DNA of 64,000 nucleotides from Mycetohabitans rhizoxinica HKI 454 (GCF_000198775.1 NC_014722.1:2014357-2078356), one strand, 5' to 3'; shown: positions 28,630 to 38,549, counted from the first letter of the stretch. A program made the numbers and translations. Notes: generated by a model not told the origin, from the letters alone.

Positions 28630-29703
28630 TCAGCGTGCCAGCGCCGCGATGACCGCATCACCCATTTCGCGCGTGCCGACTTGCTTGCAGCCCGGCGTAA
28701 CGATGTCCGGCGTGCGATAGCCTTGCGCGAGCACACGCTTGACCGCGTTCTCGATCCGGTCCGCCTGTTCGGCGCGTCCAAGCGAGTAGCGCAACATCAT
28801 CGCAGCCGATAGAATCGTCGCGAGCGGATTAGCCACGCCCTTACCCGCGATATCCGGCGCCGAGCCGTGCGACGGCTCATACAGGCCCTTGTTGTTCACG
28901 TCGAGCGACGCGGAGGGCAGCATCCCGATCGAGCCAGTCAGCATCGCCGCTTCGTCGGATAGGATATCGCCGAACATGTTGCCCGTGACGACCACGTCAA
29001 ATGCTTTGGGCGCCTTCACCAGTTGCATCGCCGCGTTGTCGACATACATATGCGATAGTTCGACATCCGGATAGTCGCGCGCCACGTCGATTATGACGTC
29101 CTTCCACAGTTGCGACGTTTCCAGTACGTTGGCTTTATCGACCGAAGTCAACCGCTTCGCGCGCTTTTGCGCGGCTTGGAAGGCCACGTGCGCGATCCGT
29201 CGCACCTCCGGCTCCGCATAGCGCATCGTGTCGAAACCCTCGCGGCTACCGTGGAACGGGCCGTCCGGCGCGTCGCGCAAGCCGCGCGGCTGGCCGAAGT
29301 AGATGTCGCCGTTCAGTTCGCGCACGATCAGGATGTCCAGTCCGGACACGATCTCCGGCTTCAGCGATGACGCGCCGGTCAACTCTGGATAGCAGATCGC
29401 CGGGCGAAAGTTCGCAAACAACTGCAAGTGCTTACGCAAGCCAAGGATCGCCTGCTCCGGGCGCAACGCGCGCTCGAGCTGGTCGTATTTCCAATCGCCG
29501 ACCGCGCCGAATAAAATCGCGTCTGCGTGCCTGGCCAGCGCCAGCGTGGCGTCCGGCAACGGATGCCCGCTTGCCTCGTAGCCGGCGCCCCCGACCGGTG
29601 CCTGCTCCAGTTCAAAGCGCTCGTCGAGCGCATTCAGGACTTTTACCGCCTCGGTGACGATTTCCGGGCCAATCCCGTCGCCCGGCAACACGGCAATCTT
29701 CAT
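28630..29703 (-). CDS. leuB: 3-isopropylmalate dehydrogenase
   Basis: 357 residues. NAD-dependent oxidative decarboxylation in leucine synthesis. Seen: [20 protein letters not shown], the substrate-binding REL motif ([13 protein letters not shown]), metal-binding [18 protein letters not shown], and [18 protein letters not shown] 29703 is chosen (GGAAC just upstream) over ATG 29712. It is the last gene of the leuC-lipoprotein-leuD-leuB cluster. Confidence 0.97.
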   Translation of the reverse strand: MKIAVLPGDGIGPEIVTEAVKVLNALDERFELEQAPVGGAGYEASGHPLPDATLALARHADAILFGAVGDWKYDQLERALRPEQAILGLRKHLQLFANFRPAICYPELTGASSLKPEIVSGLDILIVRELNGDIYFGQPRGLRDAPDGPFHGSREGFDTMRYAEPEVRRIAHVAFQAAQKRAKRLTSVDKANVLETSQLWKDVIIDVARDYPDVELSHMYVDNAAMQLVKAPKAFDVVVTGNMFGDILSDEAAMLTGSIGMLPSASLDVNNKGLYEPSHGSAPDIAGKGVANPLATILSAAMMLRYSLGRAEQADRIENAVKRVLAQGYRTPDIVTPGCKQVGTREMGDAVIAALAR

Positions 29704-29761
29704 ACGTTCCATTCCAAAAACATTGAATCGAAAGGCGCGACGCGCGGCAATGCGCGCCGCC

Positions 29762-30415
29762 TCAACCGACGAGACGATTGTTCAGCCACGGTTGACGGGC
29801 CAGCCGCTCGGCCTCGAACTGACGAATCCGCTCGGCATGGCGCAACGTCAGACCGATGTCGTCGAACCCGTTGAGCAGACAGTATTTGCGAAACGGCGCG
29901 ATGTCGAATTCGAACGCGTGGGCGCCATCCACGGTGCGCACCTGCTGCTGCTCCAGGTCGATCGTCAGCTGGAAGCCGTTGAATGCGGCCGTGTCGTTGA
30001 ACAGTCGGTGCACATCGGCGCCGCGCAACACGATCGGCAGCAAGCCGTTCTTGAAGCAGTTGTTGAAGAAGATGTCTGCAAAGCTGGGCGCGATGATCGC
30101 CCGGAAGCCATACTGCTGCAATGCCCACGGCGCATGCTCGCGTGAGCTACCGCAGCCGAAGTTCTGGCGGGCAAGCAGGATCGAGGCGCCCTGGTAGCGC
30201 GGCTGGTTCAGCACGAAATCCGGGTTCAGCGGCCGCGTCGAGCAATCCTGGCCCGGCTCCCCATGGTCCAGGTAGCGCCACTCGTCAAACAGATTGGGTC
30301 CGAAGCCCGTACGCTTGATTGACTTCAGGAACTGCTTCGGAATGATGGCATCGGTGTCGACATTCTCGCGATCGAGCGGTGCGACGATACCGGTATGAAC
30401 GACAAATTTTTCCAT
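29762..30415 (-). CDS. leuD: 3-isopropylmalate dehydratase small subunit
   Basis: 217 residues, the swivelling domain that pairs with LeuC to isomerise isopropylmalate. Family motifs: [20 protein letters not shown] and [18 protein letters not shown]. The ATG at 30415 is the family start; in-frame codons upstream belong to the spacer after the lipoprotein gene. Confidence 0.96.
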   Translation of the reverse strand: MEKFVVHTGIVAPLDRENVDTDAIIPKQFLKSIKRTGFGPNLFDEWRYLDHGEPGQDCSTRPLNPDFVLNQPRYQGASILLARQNFGCGSSREHAPWALQQYGFRAIIAPSFADIFFNNCFKNGLLPIVLRGADVHRLFNDTAAFNGFQLTIDLEQQQVRTVDGAHAFEFDIAPFRKYCLLNGFDDIGLTLRHAERIRQFEAERLARQPWLNNRLVG

Positions 30416-30509
30416 GACTTCCTCGAACGTGATCGAGTCCTGATCGGACCCGGTCGGGCCCGCCGTCGCGGGCCGTGTGCGCAACCCGTGACCTGCAGCG
30501 AGACCCGCG

Positions 30510-30650
30510 TTACTGCGCGGCCTTCTTGATCGCCGCACCGGCCTCGCGCATGTCCTGCCCGAAACCCGACACGGTGTTGCATCCGGCGATCGCGGCACAG
30601 CCCAGCACCACCGCGGTCACTGCGAGCCACCCGATGAATACGCGCTTCAT
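30510..30650 (-). CDS. Entericidin-like small lipoprotein
   Basis: A 46-residue protein: KR at the start, hydrophobic stretch [17 protein letters not shown], lipobox IAGC with Cys24, then [14 protein letters not shown] and a basic tail. This is the entericidin A/B pattern (membrane-anchored small lipoproteins tied to envelope stress). It lies between leuC and leuD on the same strand, a placement also seen in Burkholderia; co-transcription with the leucine genes is likely, while a functional link is not obvious. Confidence 0.85.
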   Translation of the reverse strand: MKRVFIGWLAVTAVVLGCAAIAGCNTVSGFGQDMREAGAAIKKAAQ

Positions 30651-30671
30651 TCTTATGCTTGCCCCGTCGCG

Positions 30672-32081
30672 TCAGGCCAAACGACGTACGTCGACAAAAT
30701 GACCTTCGATGGCCGCCGCAGCCGCCATCGCCGGGCTGACCAGGTGCGTGCGTCCACCGTTGCCCTGTCGCCCCTCGAAATTGCGATTCGACGTCGATGC
30801 GCAGCGCTCGCCCGGCTCGAGCCGGTCCGCGTTCATCGCCAGGCACATCGAGCACCCCGGCTCGCGCCATTCGAACCCGGCGTCCTTGAATACCTTGTCG
30901 AGCCCCTCGCGTTCGGCCTGCGCCTTCACGAGCCCGGAGCCCGGCACGACCAGTGCCAGCCGGATGTTTGGCGCAATGCGCCGCCCGAGCTGGCGCACCA
31001 TGTGCGCGGCCGCGCGCAGATCCTCGATCCGCGCATTCGTGCAGGAGCCGATGAAGACCTTGTCGGGCTGGATCGCCTGAATCGGCGTATCGGGCTCCAA
31101 CGCCATGTACTGGAGCGCACGCTCCATCGCATCGCGCTTGACCGGATCCTTCTCACGCCCCGGGTCCGGCACCCGTGCGTCGATCGAGGTGACCATCTCC
31201 GGCGACGTACCCCATGTCACTTGCGGCACGATCTGCGCGGCATCCAGTTCGACGACGCGCTCGAAGTACGCGCCTTCATCGGAGCGGAACGTGCGCCAAT
31301 ACTGCGCGGCCTGCTCGAACTCGGCCCCCTTCGGCGAGAACGGCCGCTCGCGCAGATAGTCGATTGTTGTGTCATCGACCGCCACCATCCCAGCACGCGC
31401 GCCGGCCTCGATGGCCATGTTGCACACGGTCATGCGACCTTCCATCGACAGCGCACGGATCGTCGAGCCGCCAAATTCAATCGCGTAACCAGTGCCGCCC
31501 GCCGTGCCGATGCGCCCGATGATCGCAAGTACGATGTCTTTGGCCGTGCATCCGCGCGGCAACACGCCATCGACTTGGATCAACATGTTCTTGCTTTTTT
31601 TCTGCAACAACGTCTGCGTGGCGAGCACGTGCTCGACCTCGGACGTGCCGATGCCGTGCGCGAGCGCGCCAAACGCGCCGTGCGTCGACGTGTGGGAATC
31701 GCCGCACACGATCGTCATGCCGGGCAACGTCGCGCCCTGCTCCGGGCCAATGATGTGAACGATGCCCTGCCGCTGGTCGTTCATCTTAAATTGCGTGATG
31801 CCATAGGCGTCACAGTTGGCGTCCAGCGTATCGACCTGCAGCTTGGACACTGGATCGACGATGCCGTGGCTGCGGTCGGTGGTCGGCACGTTGTGGTCCG
31901 ACACCGCCAGGTTCGCGCTGATGCGCCACACCGGTCGCTGCGCGAGCTTTAGGCCTTCGAATGCCTGTGGCGAAGTCACCTCGTGCAACAGGTGCCGGTC
32001 GATATAGAGCAGCGTGGTGCCGTCTTCCTCGGTATGGACGACGTGCGAATCCCACAGTTTGTCATACAGGGTCTGGGGCAT
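30672..32081 (-). CDS. leuC: 3-isopropylmalate dehydratase large subunit
   Basis: 469 residues, aconitase family. Cluster-binding cysteines are in [15 protein letters not shown] and [11 protein letters not shown]; substrate motifs [21 protein letters not shown] and [12 protein letters not shown] are present. The start [13 protein letters not shown] at 32081 is the family start. It heads the leuCDB group and is preceded by two inverted repeats (32205-32247). Confidence 0.97.
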   Translation of the reverse strand: MPQTLYDKLWDSHVVHTEEDGTTLLYIDRHLLHEVTSPQAFEGLKLAQRPVWRISANLAVSDHNVPTTDRSHGIVDPVSKLQVDTLDANCDAYGITQFKMNDQRQGIVHIIGPEQGATLPGMTIVCGDSHTSTHGAFGALAHGIGTSEVEHVLATQTLLQKKSKNMLIQVDGVLPRGCTAKDIVLAIIGRIGTAGGTGYAIEFGGSTIRALSMEGRMTVCNMAIEAGARAGMVAVDDTTIDYLRERPFSPKGAEFEQAAQYWRTFRSDEGAYFERVVELDAAQIVPQVTWGTSPEMVTSIDARVPDPGREKDPVKRDAMERALQYMALEPDTPIQAIQPDKVFIGSCTNARIEDLRAAAHMVRQLGRRIAPNIRLALVVPGSGLVKAQAEREGLDKVFKDAGFEWREPGCSMCLAMNADRLEPGERCASTSNRNFEGRQGNGGRTHLVSPAMAAAAAIEGHFVDVRRLA

Positions 32082-32204
32082 GGCGTTCAGTCTCGGGTCA
32101 GTGCTGGACCGTGGTATTGAAGGGACACCGTAGGTCGATGTTGCGTTGGTCCACGCACCGATTATGCCAGCAGCACGGGGCGATTCGCTACCCAATTGAT
32201 AAAA

Positions 32205-32247
32205 AACTCTATTAAAAACATAGAGTTATGGTGGTATTCGCAATACC
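32205..32247. promoter_or_regulatory. leuC: Paired inverted repeats upstream of leuC
   Basis: AACTCTAT-N7-ATAGAGTT (32205-32227) and GGTATT-CGC-AATACC (32233-32247) are both perfect. They lie 124-166 bases before the leuC start in an AT-rich patch of an otherwise GC-rich region, as expected for a promoter with regulator sites. The GTATT-N3-AATAC form fits a LysR-type site, but no regulator gene is adjacent. Confidence 0.5.
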
Positions 32248-32319
32248 TGGATAAATACTGCCAGCATCATTGGCACACCCGAACAGCGTGTCTCGTGCGC
32301 TGTCCCGTGCGCCCAGCGC

Positions 32320-32365
32320 GGGAAAAGCATACGGGCCAGAGACGCCTGCCCGGCATCTCTGGCCC
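32320..32365 (-). terminator. gltA: Intrinsic terminator downstream of gltA
   Basis: A perfect 10-bp stem (32333-32342 with 32356-32365, GGGCCAGAGA / TCTCTGGCCC) is followed on the minus strand by GTATGCTTTTCCC. It ends the gltA transcript about 155 bases after its stop. The 32366-32519 stretch between it and gltA holds no gene. Confidence 0.7.
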
Positions 32366-32519
32366 GCTCTGTCCTTGGCCTAATCGACGTTGACGGTCGG
32401 TTCACGCAGACCGGTAGTTCCGCAAACTGCCGATTCACACCAGACTGCTGGTTCATACAGACCGCCGGCGGCGCGCCGCGTGCCGCCGACTCTGACGGAC
32501 GCAACGCACAGATCTGCTC

Positions 32520-33821
32520 TTACCGTTTGTCGATCGGCTTGGCCTCGCGCGGCGTATGACCGATGAACAATTGACGCGGACGACCGATTTTTTGCTCCGG
32601 CTCCGAGATCATCTCGCTCCACTGCGCGATCCAGCCTACCGTGCGGGCCATCGCGAAAACACATGTGAACATCGACGTCGGAATACCGAGCGCGCGCTGC
32701 ACGATGCCGGAATAGAAGTCCACGTTCGGATACAGCTTGCGCGAGACGAAATACTCGTCCTCGAGTGCGATTTTCTCCAGCTCCATTGCCAACTTAAACA
32801 GCGGATCGTCGTGCAAACCAAGCTCGTTGAGCACTTCGTGGCACGTCTCGCGCATTAGCTTCGCGCGCGGATCGTAGTTCTTGTACACGCGATGGCCAAA
32901 CCCCATCAGCTTGACGCCGGAGTTCTTATCCTTGACTTGCTTGATGAACTCGGGAATCCTATCCGACGAGCCGATTTCCTCGAGCATGTTCAGCGCCGCC
33001 TCATTGGCGCCGCCGTGTGCCGGCCCCCACAGACACGCAATACCGGCGGCGATACACGCGAACGGGTTCGCGCCGGACGAGCCGGCCAGCCGCACGGTCG
33101 ACGTCGATGCGTTTTGCTCATGGTCCGCGTGCAGGATTAGAATGCGGTCGAGCGCGCGCACCAGCACGTCGTTGATCACATATTCCTCGCACGGGTTCGC
33201 GAACATCATGCGCATGAAGTTCGCGCTGTACGACAGGTCATTACGCGGATAGACGAACGGCTGACCGATGCTGTACTTGTAGGCCATCGCAACGAGCGTC
33301 GGCAGCTTCGCGATCATCCGGATCGCCGATACGTCACGATGACGCGGATCGTTGATGTTCAGCGAATCGTGGTAGAACGCCGACAGCGCACCAACCGCCG
33401 CCGTCAGGATAGCCATCGGATGCGCATCACGGCGAAAGCCTCGGAAGAAGAACTGCATCTGCTCGTGGACCATCGTGTGCTTGGCCACGGTGTCGACAAA
33501 TTCCTTCTTCTGCTGTTTGTTCGGCAAATCGCCCTTGAGCAGCACATAACAAGTCTCGAGGAAGTCTGCATTCTGCGCCAGCTCGTCGATCGGATAGCCG
33601 CGGTACAGCAGCTCACCCTTGTCGCCATCGATGTAGGTGATCGAGGAGTTGCACGACGCAGTGGACATGAACCCCGGGTCATACGTGAATTTGCCGGTCT
33701 GGCCGTACAGCTTGCGGATGTCGATCGCATCGGGCCCCATCGTGCCCTTGTAGATCGGCAGTTCGACACTCGGCGAATTGTCGCTGAACGATAGCGTGGC
33801 TTTAACGTCTGACGGGGTCAT
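32520..33821 (-). CDS. gltA: Citrate synthase
   Basis: 433 residues, the hexameric type II proteobacterial form. Active-site His and Asp residues lie in [30 protein letters not shown] and [12 protein letters not shown]. It condenses oxaloacetate and acetyl-CoA at the entry of the TCA cycle. It is last in the sdhCDAB-sdhE-gltA series, 51 bases after sdhE. Confidence 0.98.
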   Translation of the reverse strand: MTPSDVKATLSFSDNSPSVELPIYKGTMGPDAIDIRKLYGQTGKFTYDPGFMSTASCNSSITYIDGDKGELLYRGYPIDELAQNADFLETCYVLLKGDLPNKQQKKEFVDTVAKHTMVHEQMQFFFRGFRRDAHPMAILTAAVGALSAFYHDSLNINDPRHRDVSAIRMIAKLPTLVAMAYKYSIGQPFVYPRNDLSYSANFMRMMFANPCEEYVINDVLVRALDRILILHADHEQNASTSTVRLAGSSGANPFACIAAGIACLWGPAHGGANEAALNMLEEIGSSDRIPEFIKQVKDKNSGVKLMGFGHRVYKNYDPRAKLMRETCHEVLNELGLHDDPLFKLAMELEKIALEDEYFVSRKLYPNVDFYSGIVQRALGIPTSMFTCVFAMARTVGWIAQWSEMISEPEQKIGRPRQLFIGHTPREAKPIDKR

Positions 33822-33872
33822 GGCACATCCTCAATCGTGGTATAGGAAACAATTTGCGATATGACGCACGAA

Positions 33873-34142
33873 TCACACCGTGCGCAGCCAACCCAGTACG
33901 CGCGCCACATCGGGTGTCGCAAGGGGTGCAGCGGGTTCGCTGCGCGAGAGCAATAGGTCCATCAGCTCGTTGTCGGATAGCTCCAGCAGTTGCGTAAGCG
34001 CGCCAACGTCCGCATCGCTGAGTTCATGTTCATATCGGCTGAAAAAACGCTCGAAAATCAGATCGTTTTCCAGCAGGCCGCGTCGCGCGCGCCAGCGCAG
34101 CCGCGCGCGACGAGTAGGGTCGGACTGATGAGAGGATGACAC
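33873..34142 (-). CDS. sdhE: Succinate dehydrogenase flavinylation factor SdhE
   Basis: 89 residues with the family's RGxxE-type motif (ARRGLLENDLIFERFF). SdhE promotes covalent attachment of FAD to SdhA. It lies directly after sdhB (7-base gap) and before gltA, which supports the call. The N-terminus (SSSHQSDPTRRARL) is basic and variable. Confidence 0.93.
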   Translation of the reverse strand: MSSSHQSDPTRRARLRWRARRGLLENDLIFERFFSRYEHELSDADVGALTQLLELSDNELMDLLLSRSEPAAPLATPDVARVLGWLRTV

Positions 34143-34149
34143 GTCAGCC

Positions 34150-34855
34150 TCAAACCGCCCGGCGCACCATCAGTTCCTTGATCTTGCCGATCGCCTTCGT
34201 CGGATTGAGCCCCTTCGGGCACACATCGACGCAGTTCATGATCGTGTGGCAACGGAACAGACGATACGGGTCTTCCAGGTTGTCTAGCCGCTCGCCGGTC
34301 GCCTGATCACGACTATCGGCGATGAATCGGTACGCTTGCAACAAGCCCGCCGGGCCGACGAACTTGTCCGGGTTCCACCAAAAGCTGGGGCAAGACGTCG
34401 AGCAGCTCGCGCACAGGATGCACTCGTACAGGCCGTCAAGCTCGTCACGCTCCTCAGGCGACTGCAACCGCTCCTTCTCCGGCGGCGGCGTGTCGTTGAT
34501 TCAGGTACGGCTTGATCGAGTGATACTGGTTGAAGAACTGCGTGAAGTCGCAAATCAGGTCGCGCACCACCGGCAGCCCCGGCAACGGACGCAGCACGAT
34601 CTTATGCGGCAGATCGTTCAGGTTCGTCAGGCACGCCAGCCCGTTCTTGCCGTTGATGTTCATCGCATCCGAACCACACACGCCTTCGCGACACGAGCGG
34701 CGGAACGAGATCGTCTCGTCGACGGCCTTGAGCTTGACCAGCGCGTCGAGCAGCATCCGGTCATGCGAGTCGAGCTCGATCTCGTACGTCTGCATGCGCG
34801 GCGCGGCGTCCTTATCCGGATCGTAGCGGTAAATTTCAAAAATACGTTTTGCCAT
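34150..34855 (-). pseudogene. sdhB: Succinate dehydrogenase iron-sulfur subunit, with a one-base frameshift
   Basis: The N-terminal part (34855-34502, MAKRIFEIYRYDPDKD) carries the [2Fe-2S] cysteines CREGVCGSDAMNINGKNGLAC region. The C-terminal part (to 34150) carries [12 protein letters not shown] and [14 protein letters not shown] for the [4Fe-4S] and [3Fe-4S] clusters. They lie in different frames. After KPYL the sequence should continue [19 protein letters not shown], and it does so only if one base is removed: the plus strand has GATTCAGG at 34498-34505 where GATCAGG would keep the frame (extra T at 34500/34501). All cluster ligands are otherwise intact. In an aerobe this gene is needed, so a sequencing error or a very recent mutation is more likely than old decay. 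Confidence 0.88.
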
Positions 34856-34885
34856 GTTCGTTTCCTTTGACTTGCTGCGCGTCGC

Positions 34886-36661
34886 TCAAAAGGTCCGCGG
34901 CTTCGGGGGGACCGGGTCGACCGTCAACGGCTTCATGTGGACCGGCTTGTAGTCCAGACGGTCGCCTTCGCTGAACCACAGCGTATGGCGCAGCCAGTTT
35001 TCATCGTCGCGGTGCTCGTAGTCACTCTGCGCGTGCGCGCCGCGGCTTTCCTTGCGCGCCTCAGCCGACACCATCGTCGCACGGGCAACTTCGGTCAGGT
35101 TGGCCAACTCAAGCGCTTCGACGCGCGCAGTATTGAACACTTTCGACTTGTCCTTCAGATGCACGTCGCCAGCGCGCGCGCACACTTCACGGATCTTCAC
35201 GACACCTTCAGCAAGCAGCTTGGACGTGCGGAACACACCCGCATGCGCCTGCATCGTCTTGCGGATGTCCGCCGCCACCGCCTGCGTGTACTCGCCCGAC
35301 GTGGACGCATCGAGCTTGGCCAGCCGCGACAACGCAAAATCGGCCGCATCGGCCGGCAGCGGCTTATGCTCCTTCACGTCCTTCACGTGCTGGATGATGT
35401 GATTGCCCGCTGCGCGGCCGAACACCACGAGGTCCAGCAACGAGTTCGTGCCGAGCCGGTTCGCGCCGTGGACCGATACGCACGAGCATTCGCCGACCGC
35501 ATAGAAGCCGTTGACCGGCTCCTTGTGGCCCTTCGGCGTGCCAACGACCTGGCCATGGAGATTGGTCGGGATACCGCCCATCTGGTAATGGATCGTCGGC
35601 ACCACCGGAATCGGCTCCTTGATCGCATCGACGTTCGCGAACTTCAGCGCGATCTCGCGAATCGACGGCAGGCGCTTCATGATCGTTTCCGCGCCGATAT
35701 GCGACAGGTCCAGCAGCACGTAGTCCTTGTTCGGACCACAGCCGCGTCCTTCCTTGATTTCCTGATCCATCGAGCGCGACACAAAATCGCGGGGCGCCAG
35801 GTCCTTCAGCGTCGGCGCGTAGCGCTCCATGAAGCGCTCACCGTTTGCGTTGCGCAGAATGCCGCCCTCGCCGCGCACCCCTTCGGTGATCAGCACGCCG
35901 GCGCCCGCAACGCCGGTCGGGTGGAACTGCCAGAATTCCATGTCCTGCAGCGCGATGCCCGCGCGCGCGGCCATCCCAAGACCGTCGCCGGTATTGATGA
36001 ACGCGTTCGTCGACGCATTGAAGATGCGCCCGGCCCCGCCGGTCGCGAACAGCGTGCACTTGCCCTCGAGAATGTAGACGTCACCGGTTTCCATCTCGAG
36101 CGCAGTCACGCCGAGCACGTCGCCTTCGGCATCGCGGATCAGGTCCAGCGCCATCCATTCGACGAAGAAGTGTGTCTTGGCCTTCACATTCTGCTGGTAC
36201 AACGTATGCAGCAGCGCGTGGCCGGTGCGGTCCGCAGCCGCGCAAGCGCGCTGCACCGGCTTCTCGCCATAGTTCGCGGTATGGCCACCGAATGGGCGCT
36301 GATAAATCGTGCCGTCCGGATTGCGGTCGAACGGCATGCCAAAGTGCTCAAGCTCGTAGACCGCGTTCGTCGCCTCGCGGCACATGAACTCGATCGCGTC
36401 CTGGTCGCCAAGCCAGTCCGAGCCCTTGATCGTGTCATAGAAGTGGTAGTGCCAGTTGTCCTCGCTCATGTTGCCCAGCGATGCGCCGATGCCGCCTTGC
36501 GCGGCCACCGTGTGCGAGCGGGTCGGGAACACTTTGGAGAGCACGGCCACCGACAGGCCAGCCTTCGCCAGTTGCAGCGACGCGCGCATCCCGGAGCCGC
36601 CCGCGCCGACGATCACCACGTCGAACTTGCGACGCGGCAGCGAATTCTTGATTGCAACCAT
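34886..36661 (-). CDS. sdhA: Succinate dehydrogenase flavoprotein subunit
   Basis: 591 residues. FAD-binding VVIVGAGGSGMRASLQL, the covalent-FAD histidine in FPTRSHTVAAQGGIGAS, and active-site regions HPTGVAGAGVLITEG and PTIHYQMGGIPTN. It oxidises succinate to fumarate. ATG 36661 (MVAIKNSLPRRKFD) is the family start. It lies 4 bases after sdhD and 30 bases before sdhB. Confidence 0.97.
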   Translation of the reverse strand: MVAIKNSLPRRKFDVVIVGAGGSGMRASLQLAKAGLSVAVLSKVFPTRSHTVAAQGGIGASLGNMSEDNWHYHFYDTIKGSDWLGDQDAIEFMCREATNAVYELEHFGMPFDRNPDGTIYQRPFGGHTANYGEKPVQRACAAADRTGHALLHTLYQQNVKAKTHFFVEWMALDLIRDAEGDVLGVTALEMETGDVYILEGKCTLFATGGAGRIFNASTNAFINTGDGLGMAARAGIALQDMEFWQFHPTGVAGAGVLITEGVRGEGGILRNANGERFMERYAPTLKDLAPRDFVSRSMDQEIKEGRGCGPNKDYVLLDLSHIGAETIMKRLPSIREIALKFANVDAIKEPIPVVPTIHYQMGGIPTNLHGQVVGTPKGHKEPVNGFYAVGECSCVSVHGANRLGTNSLLDLVVFGRAAGNHIIQHVKDVKEHKPLPADAADFALSRLAKLDASTSGEYTQAVAADIRKTMQAHAGVFRTSKLLAEGVVKIREVCARAGDVHLKDKSKVFNTARVEALELANLTEVARATMVSAEARKESRGAHAQSDYEHRDDENWLRHTLWFSEGDRLDYKPVHMKPLTVDPVPPKPRTF

Positions 36662-36665
36662 GCTT

Positions 36666-37034
36666 TTAAACTCTCCAGAGAATCTGTGCGGCGTAGCCCG
36701 TGCACGCGACGAGCCAGACAATCGTCAGCACCTGCAGCACGAGCCGCACGCCGACCGGCTTCACGTAGTCCATCCAGATGTCGCGCACGCCGACCCAGGC
36801 GTGATAAAAGAGCGCGAGCAGCGTGACGAACGTCGCGAGCTTCATCCATTGGATCGAAAAGATCGCCGCCCAGCCGTCATACGAGAAGTTGCCGGCCAAG
36901 AAGAACCAAACGAGCAGGATGACCGTGTAGATCGCCATGATCATTGCGGTTGCGCGCTGCGCGATCCAGTCGCGCAGCCCATAGTGAGCGCCGACGACCA
37001 AGCGCTTCGAACCAATGCGGTGATTCGCTGCCAT
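36666..37034 (-). CDS. sdhD: Succinate dehydrogenase membrane anchor subunit
   Basis: 122 residues with three membrane segments (about 29-48, 62-83 and 97-117). GAHYGLRDWIAQRATAM and FYHAWVGVRDIWMDYV carry the residues around the heme and quinone site of this family. The gene starts immediately after the sdhC stop. Confidence 0.93.
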   Translation of the reverse strand: MAANHRIGSKRLVVGAHYGLRDWIAQRATAMIMAIYTVILLVWFFLAGNFSYDGWAAIFSIQWMKLATFVTLLALFYHAWVGVRDIWMDYVKPVGVRLVLQVLTIVWLVACTGYAAQILWRV

Positions 37035-37445
37035 TTAAAACACTCCGAACAGTTTGAGCGCGACGGCAATCGTGAGCACCGACGACACCACGAACACGAC
37101 GATCGACGTTTGCTTGCCGCCCTGCTTCGTGACCGCACGGTGCGTGTCCAGCAGCAGGTGGCGCAGCCCAGCACAGAAGTGGAACAGGTACGCCCACGAC
37201 AGCACGAGCACAATCAGTTTGACCAGAGGATAGGAAAAGAAGGCTTTCAGGGACGCAAAGCTGAGCTCCGAAGTCAAGCTCTGCTCAAGCAGGTACAGCG
37301 AGAAAGGCAGCAGCAGGAACAGCAGCGCACCGCTGACACGATGCAAGATGGATACACGGCCCGCGAGCGGTAGCCGGTATCTCAGTATCTGGCCGATACT
37401 GATGTTCCGGTACTCCGGTCTTGGTTTTTTTACGGCTTCAGCCAT
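37035..37445 (-). CDS. sdhC: Succinate dehydrogenase cytochrome b556 subunit
   Basis: 136 residues from ATG 37445 (MAEAVKKPRPEYRNISIGQI). Three membrane segments, the conserved SILHRVSGALLFLLLP after the first loop, and the heme histidine region LFHFCAGLRHLLLDTH. It anchors SdhAB and passes electrons to quinone. As first gene of the operon it is preceded by a motif-rich region (37497-37590). Confidence 0.94.
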   Translation of the reverse strand: MAEAVKKPRPEYRNISIGQILRYRLPLAGRVSILHRVSGALLFLLLPFSLYLLEQSLTSELSFASLKAFFSYPLVKLIVLVLSWAYLFHFCAGLRHLLLDTHRAVTKQGGKQTSIVVFVVSSVLTIAVALKLFGVF

Positions 37446-37496
37446 TGCTAGACCCCAAGTTGAGACACTAACCCATAATTTTAACGCCTTTTCTTT

Positions 37497-37590
37497 TCGC
37501 GATGCATTGCAACAATGTTGCCCCGGTGTTGCCCCGGGCGCCAGCGTTGCAAGATTGCTTTGCCAGATGCGCAACAATAGGCATTGCGCC
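37497..37590. promoter_or_regulatory. sdhC: GTTGC/GCAAC motif cluster upstream of sdhC
   Basis: The pentamer GTTGC or its complement occurs about six times in under 100 bases. It includes the 13-bp palindrome GCAACAATGTTGC (37509-37521) and a perfect 11-bp tandem duplication TGTTGCCCCGG (37516-37526, 37527-37537). It lies 50-150 bases before sdhC, where the operon promoter should be. The binding protein is unknown. Confidence 0.45.
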
Positions 37591-37648
37591 ACGTATGCGG
37601 CGGGCGCTAGACCGGGCGGCCGCGCGTCGATGCCATCGTCTTTTTCTG

Positions 37649-38437
37649 TCAGCTCAAATCGTTTTGGTAATGGTATCCGGCCGTCACGTACCAGCCCCGC
37701 CGCACCTCGACCGGTCGATCACCGTACGTGTACGACACGCGATCGACCGACAGCAGCGGATAATCGGGCGCGACCCTCAGCAGCGTGGCCACTGCCGCGT
37801 CGGCGGCCACCGCGCGGATCTTTTCGGAAGCGCGGATCATCCGCGTGCCGAACTCCGTCTCGAACATCGCATACAGCGGCCCCTTGTATTCGGACAGCCG
37901 CTCCAGCGTGAGCCCGCGAAACATCGCACCGGGCAGCCAGATCTCATCGAGCACCGTCGGCTTGGCCTCGAACTCGAGCACGCGCTTGACCAGCACCACC
38001 GAGTCCGCGGGCTTAAGTTCCAGCTGCCGTGCGATCTCCGCCGGTGCGCGCAAGCGACGTACCTCCAACAGGCGGCTTTCGTGCGGCTGCAGCTCGCCCT
38101 GGTCGGGCAGCAGCCGCAGGAACCGGAACTGCACGCGGTCCTCGTTATGGGTCGCCACGAACGTGCCCTTACCCTGGCGGCGCACCAGCAGGTTGTCGGC
38201 GGCCAGCTCGTCGATCGCCTTGCGCACGGTGCCCTGGCTAACCCTGTAGCGCGCGGCCAGCTCCACCTCACTCGGAATCATCTCGCCTGGCTTCCACTCG
38301 CCCGACTCCAGGCTCTGCGTGATCAGCGCCTTGATCTGTTGATAAAGCGGGCTGAACGTGGGCGACGGCACACCCGCGGCCGGGCCGCGCTCGGTGCCGT
38401 TCGTCGTGTTGCCCGGGCTCGCGTGGTTCGAATTCAT
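37649..38437 (-). CDS. GntR/HutC-family regulator with UTRA domain
   Basis: 262 residues. N-terminal winged helix (about 28-95: PLYQQIKALITQSLESG, GEMIPSEVELAARYRVSQG, LLVRRQGKGTFVA) and a C-terminal UTRA ligand domain (about 115-255). It lies between sdhCDAB and mdh, so control of TCA genes is likely. A perfect 16-bp palindrome 58 bases upstream of its start is the probable operator, also for autoregulation. The ligand is unknown. Confidence 0.92.
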   Translation of the reverse strand: MNSNHASPGNTTNGTERGPAAGVPSPTFSPLYQQIKALITQSLESGEWKPGEMIPSEVELAARYRVSQGTVRKAIDELAADNLLVRRQGKGTFVATHNEDRVQFRFLRLLPDQGELQPHESRLLEVRRLRAPAEIARQLELKPADSVVLVKRVLEFEAKPTVLDEIWLPGAMFRGLTLERLSEYKGPLYAMFETEFGTRMIRASEKIRAVAADAAVATLLRVAPDYPLLSVDRVSYTYGDRPVEVRRGWYVTAGYHYQNDLS

Positions 38438-38494
38438 GGCGCTATTTCATCATGAAGGTCGCCGCACCGTCCATCTTTTTTCACCCTATTCATC

Positions 38495-38510
38495 TGTCTT
38501 ATATAAGACA
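38495..38510. promoter_or_regulatory. Perfect palindrome TGTCTTATATAAGACA, probable GntR operator
   Basis: A 16-bp perfect palindrome in the 400-base spacer between the divergent gntR and mdh genes. It covers a TATAAG that could be the gntR -10 box, which would give autorepression. HutC-type regulators use such AT-centred palindromes. Confidence 0.7.
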
Positions 38511-38520
38511 TAAGATATGG

Positions 38521-38549
38521 TTGACTTTACCCCCTTCGGCTCCTAAACT
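38521..38549 (+). promoter_or_regulatory. mdh: Promoter-like TTGACT-N17-TAAACT toward mdh
   Basis: The -35 box TTGACT (38521-38526) and -10 box TAAACT (38544-38549) have ideal spacing, just downstream of the GntR palindrome. The mdh start is about 280 bases further, so a long 5' leader or a second, nearer promoter is implied. The 38550-38837 stretch holds no gene I can support. Confidence 0.5.

Noticed and set aside
34480..34520. Programmed frameshifting to explain sdhB
   Set aside because: No slippery heptamer or downstream structure stands out, and sdhB is not known to use recoding; an extra base is simpler.
34937..36826. A 629-codon plus-strand open frame opposite sdhA
   Set aside because: It is the antisense of sdhA with an Arg/His-rich sequence and no recognisable domain.
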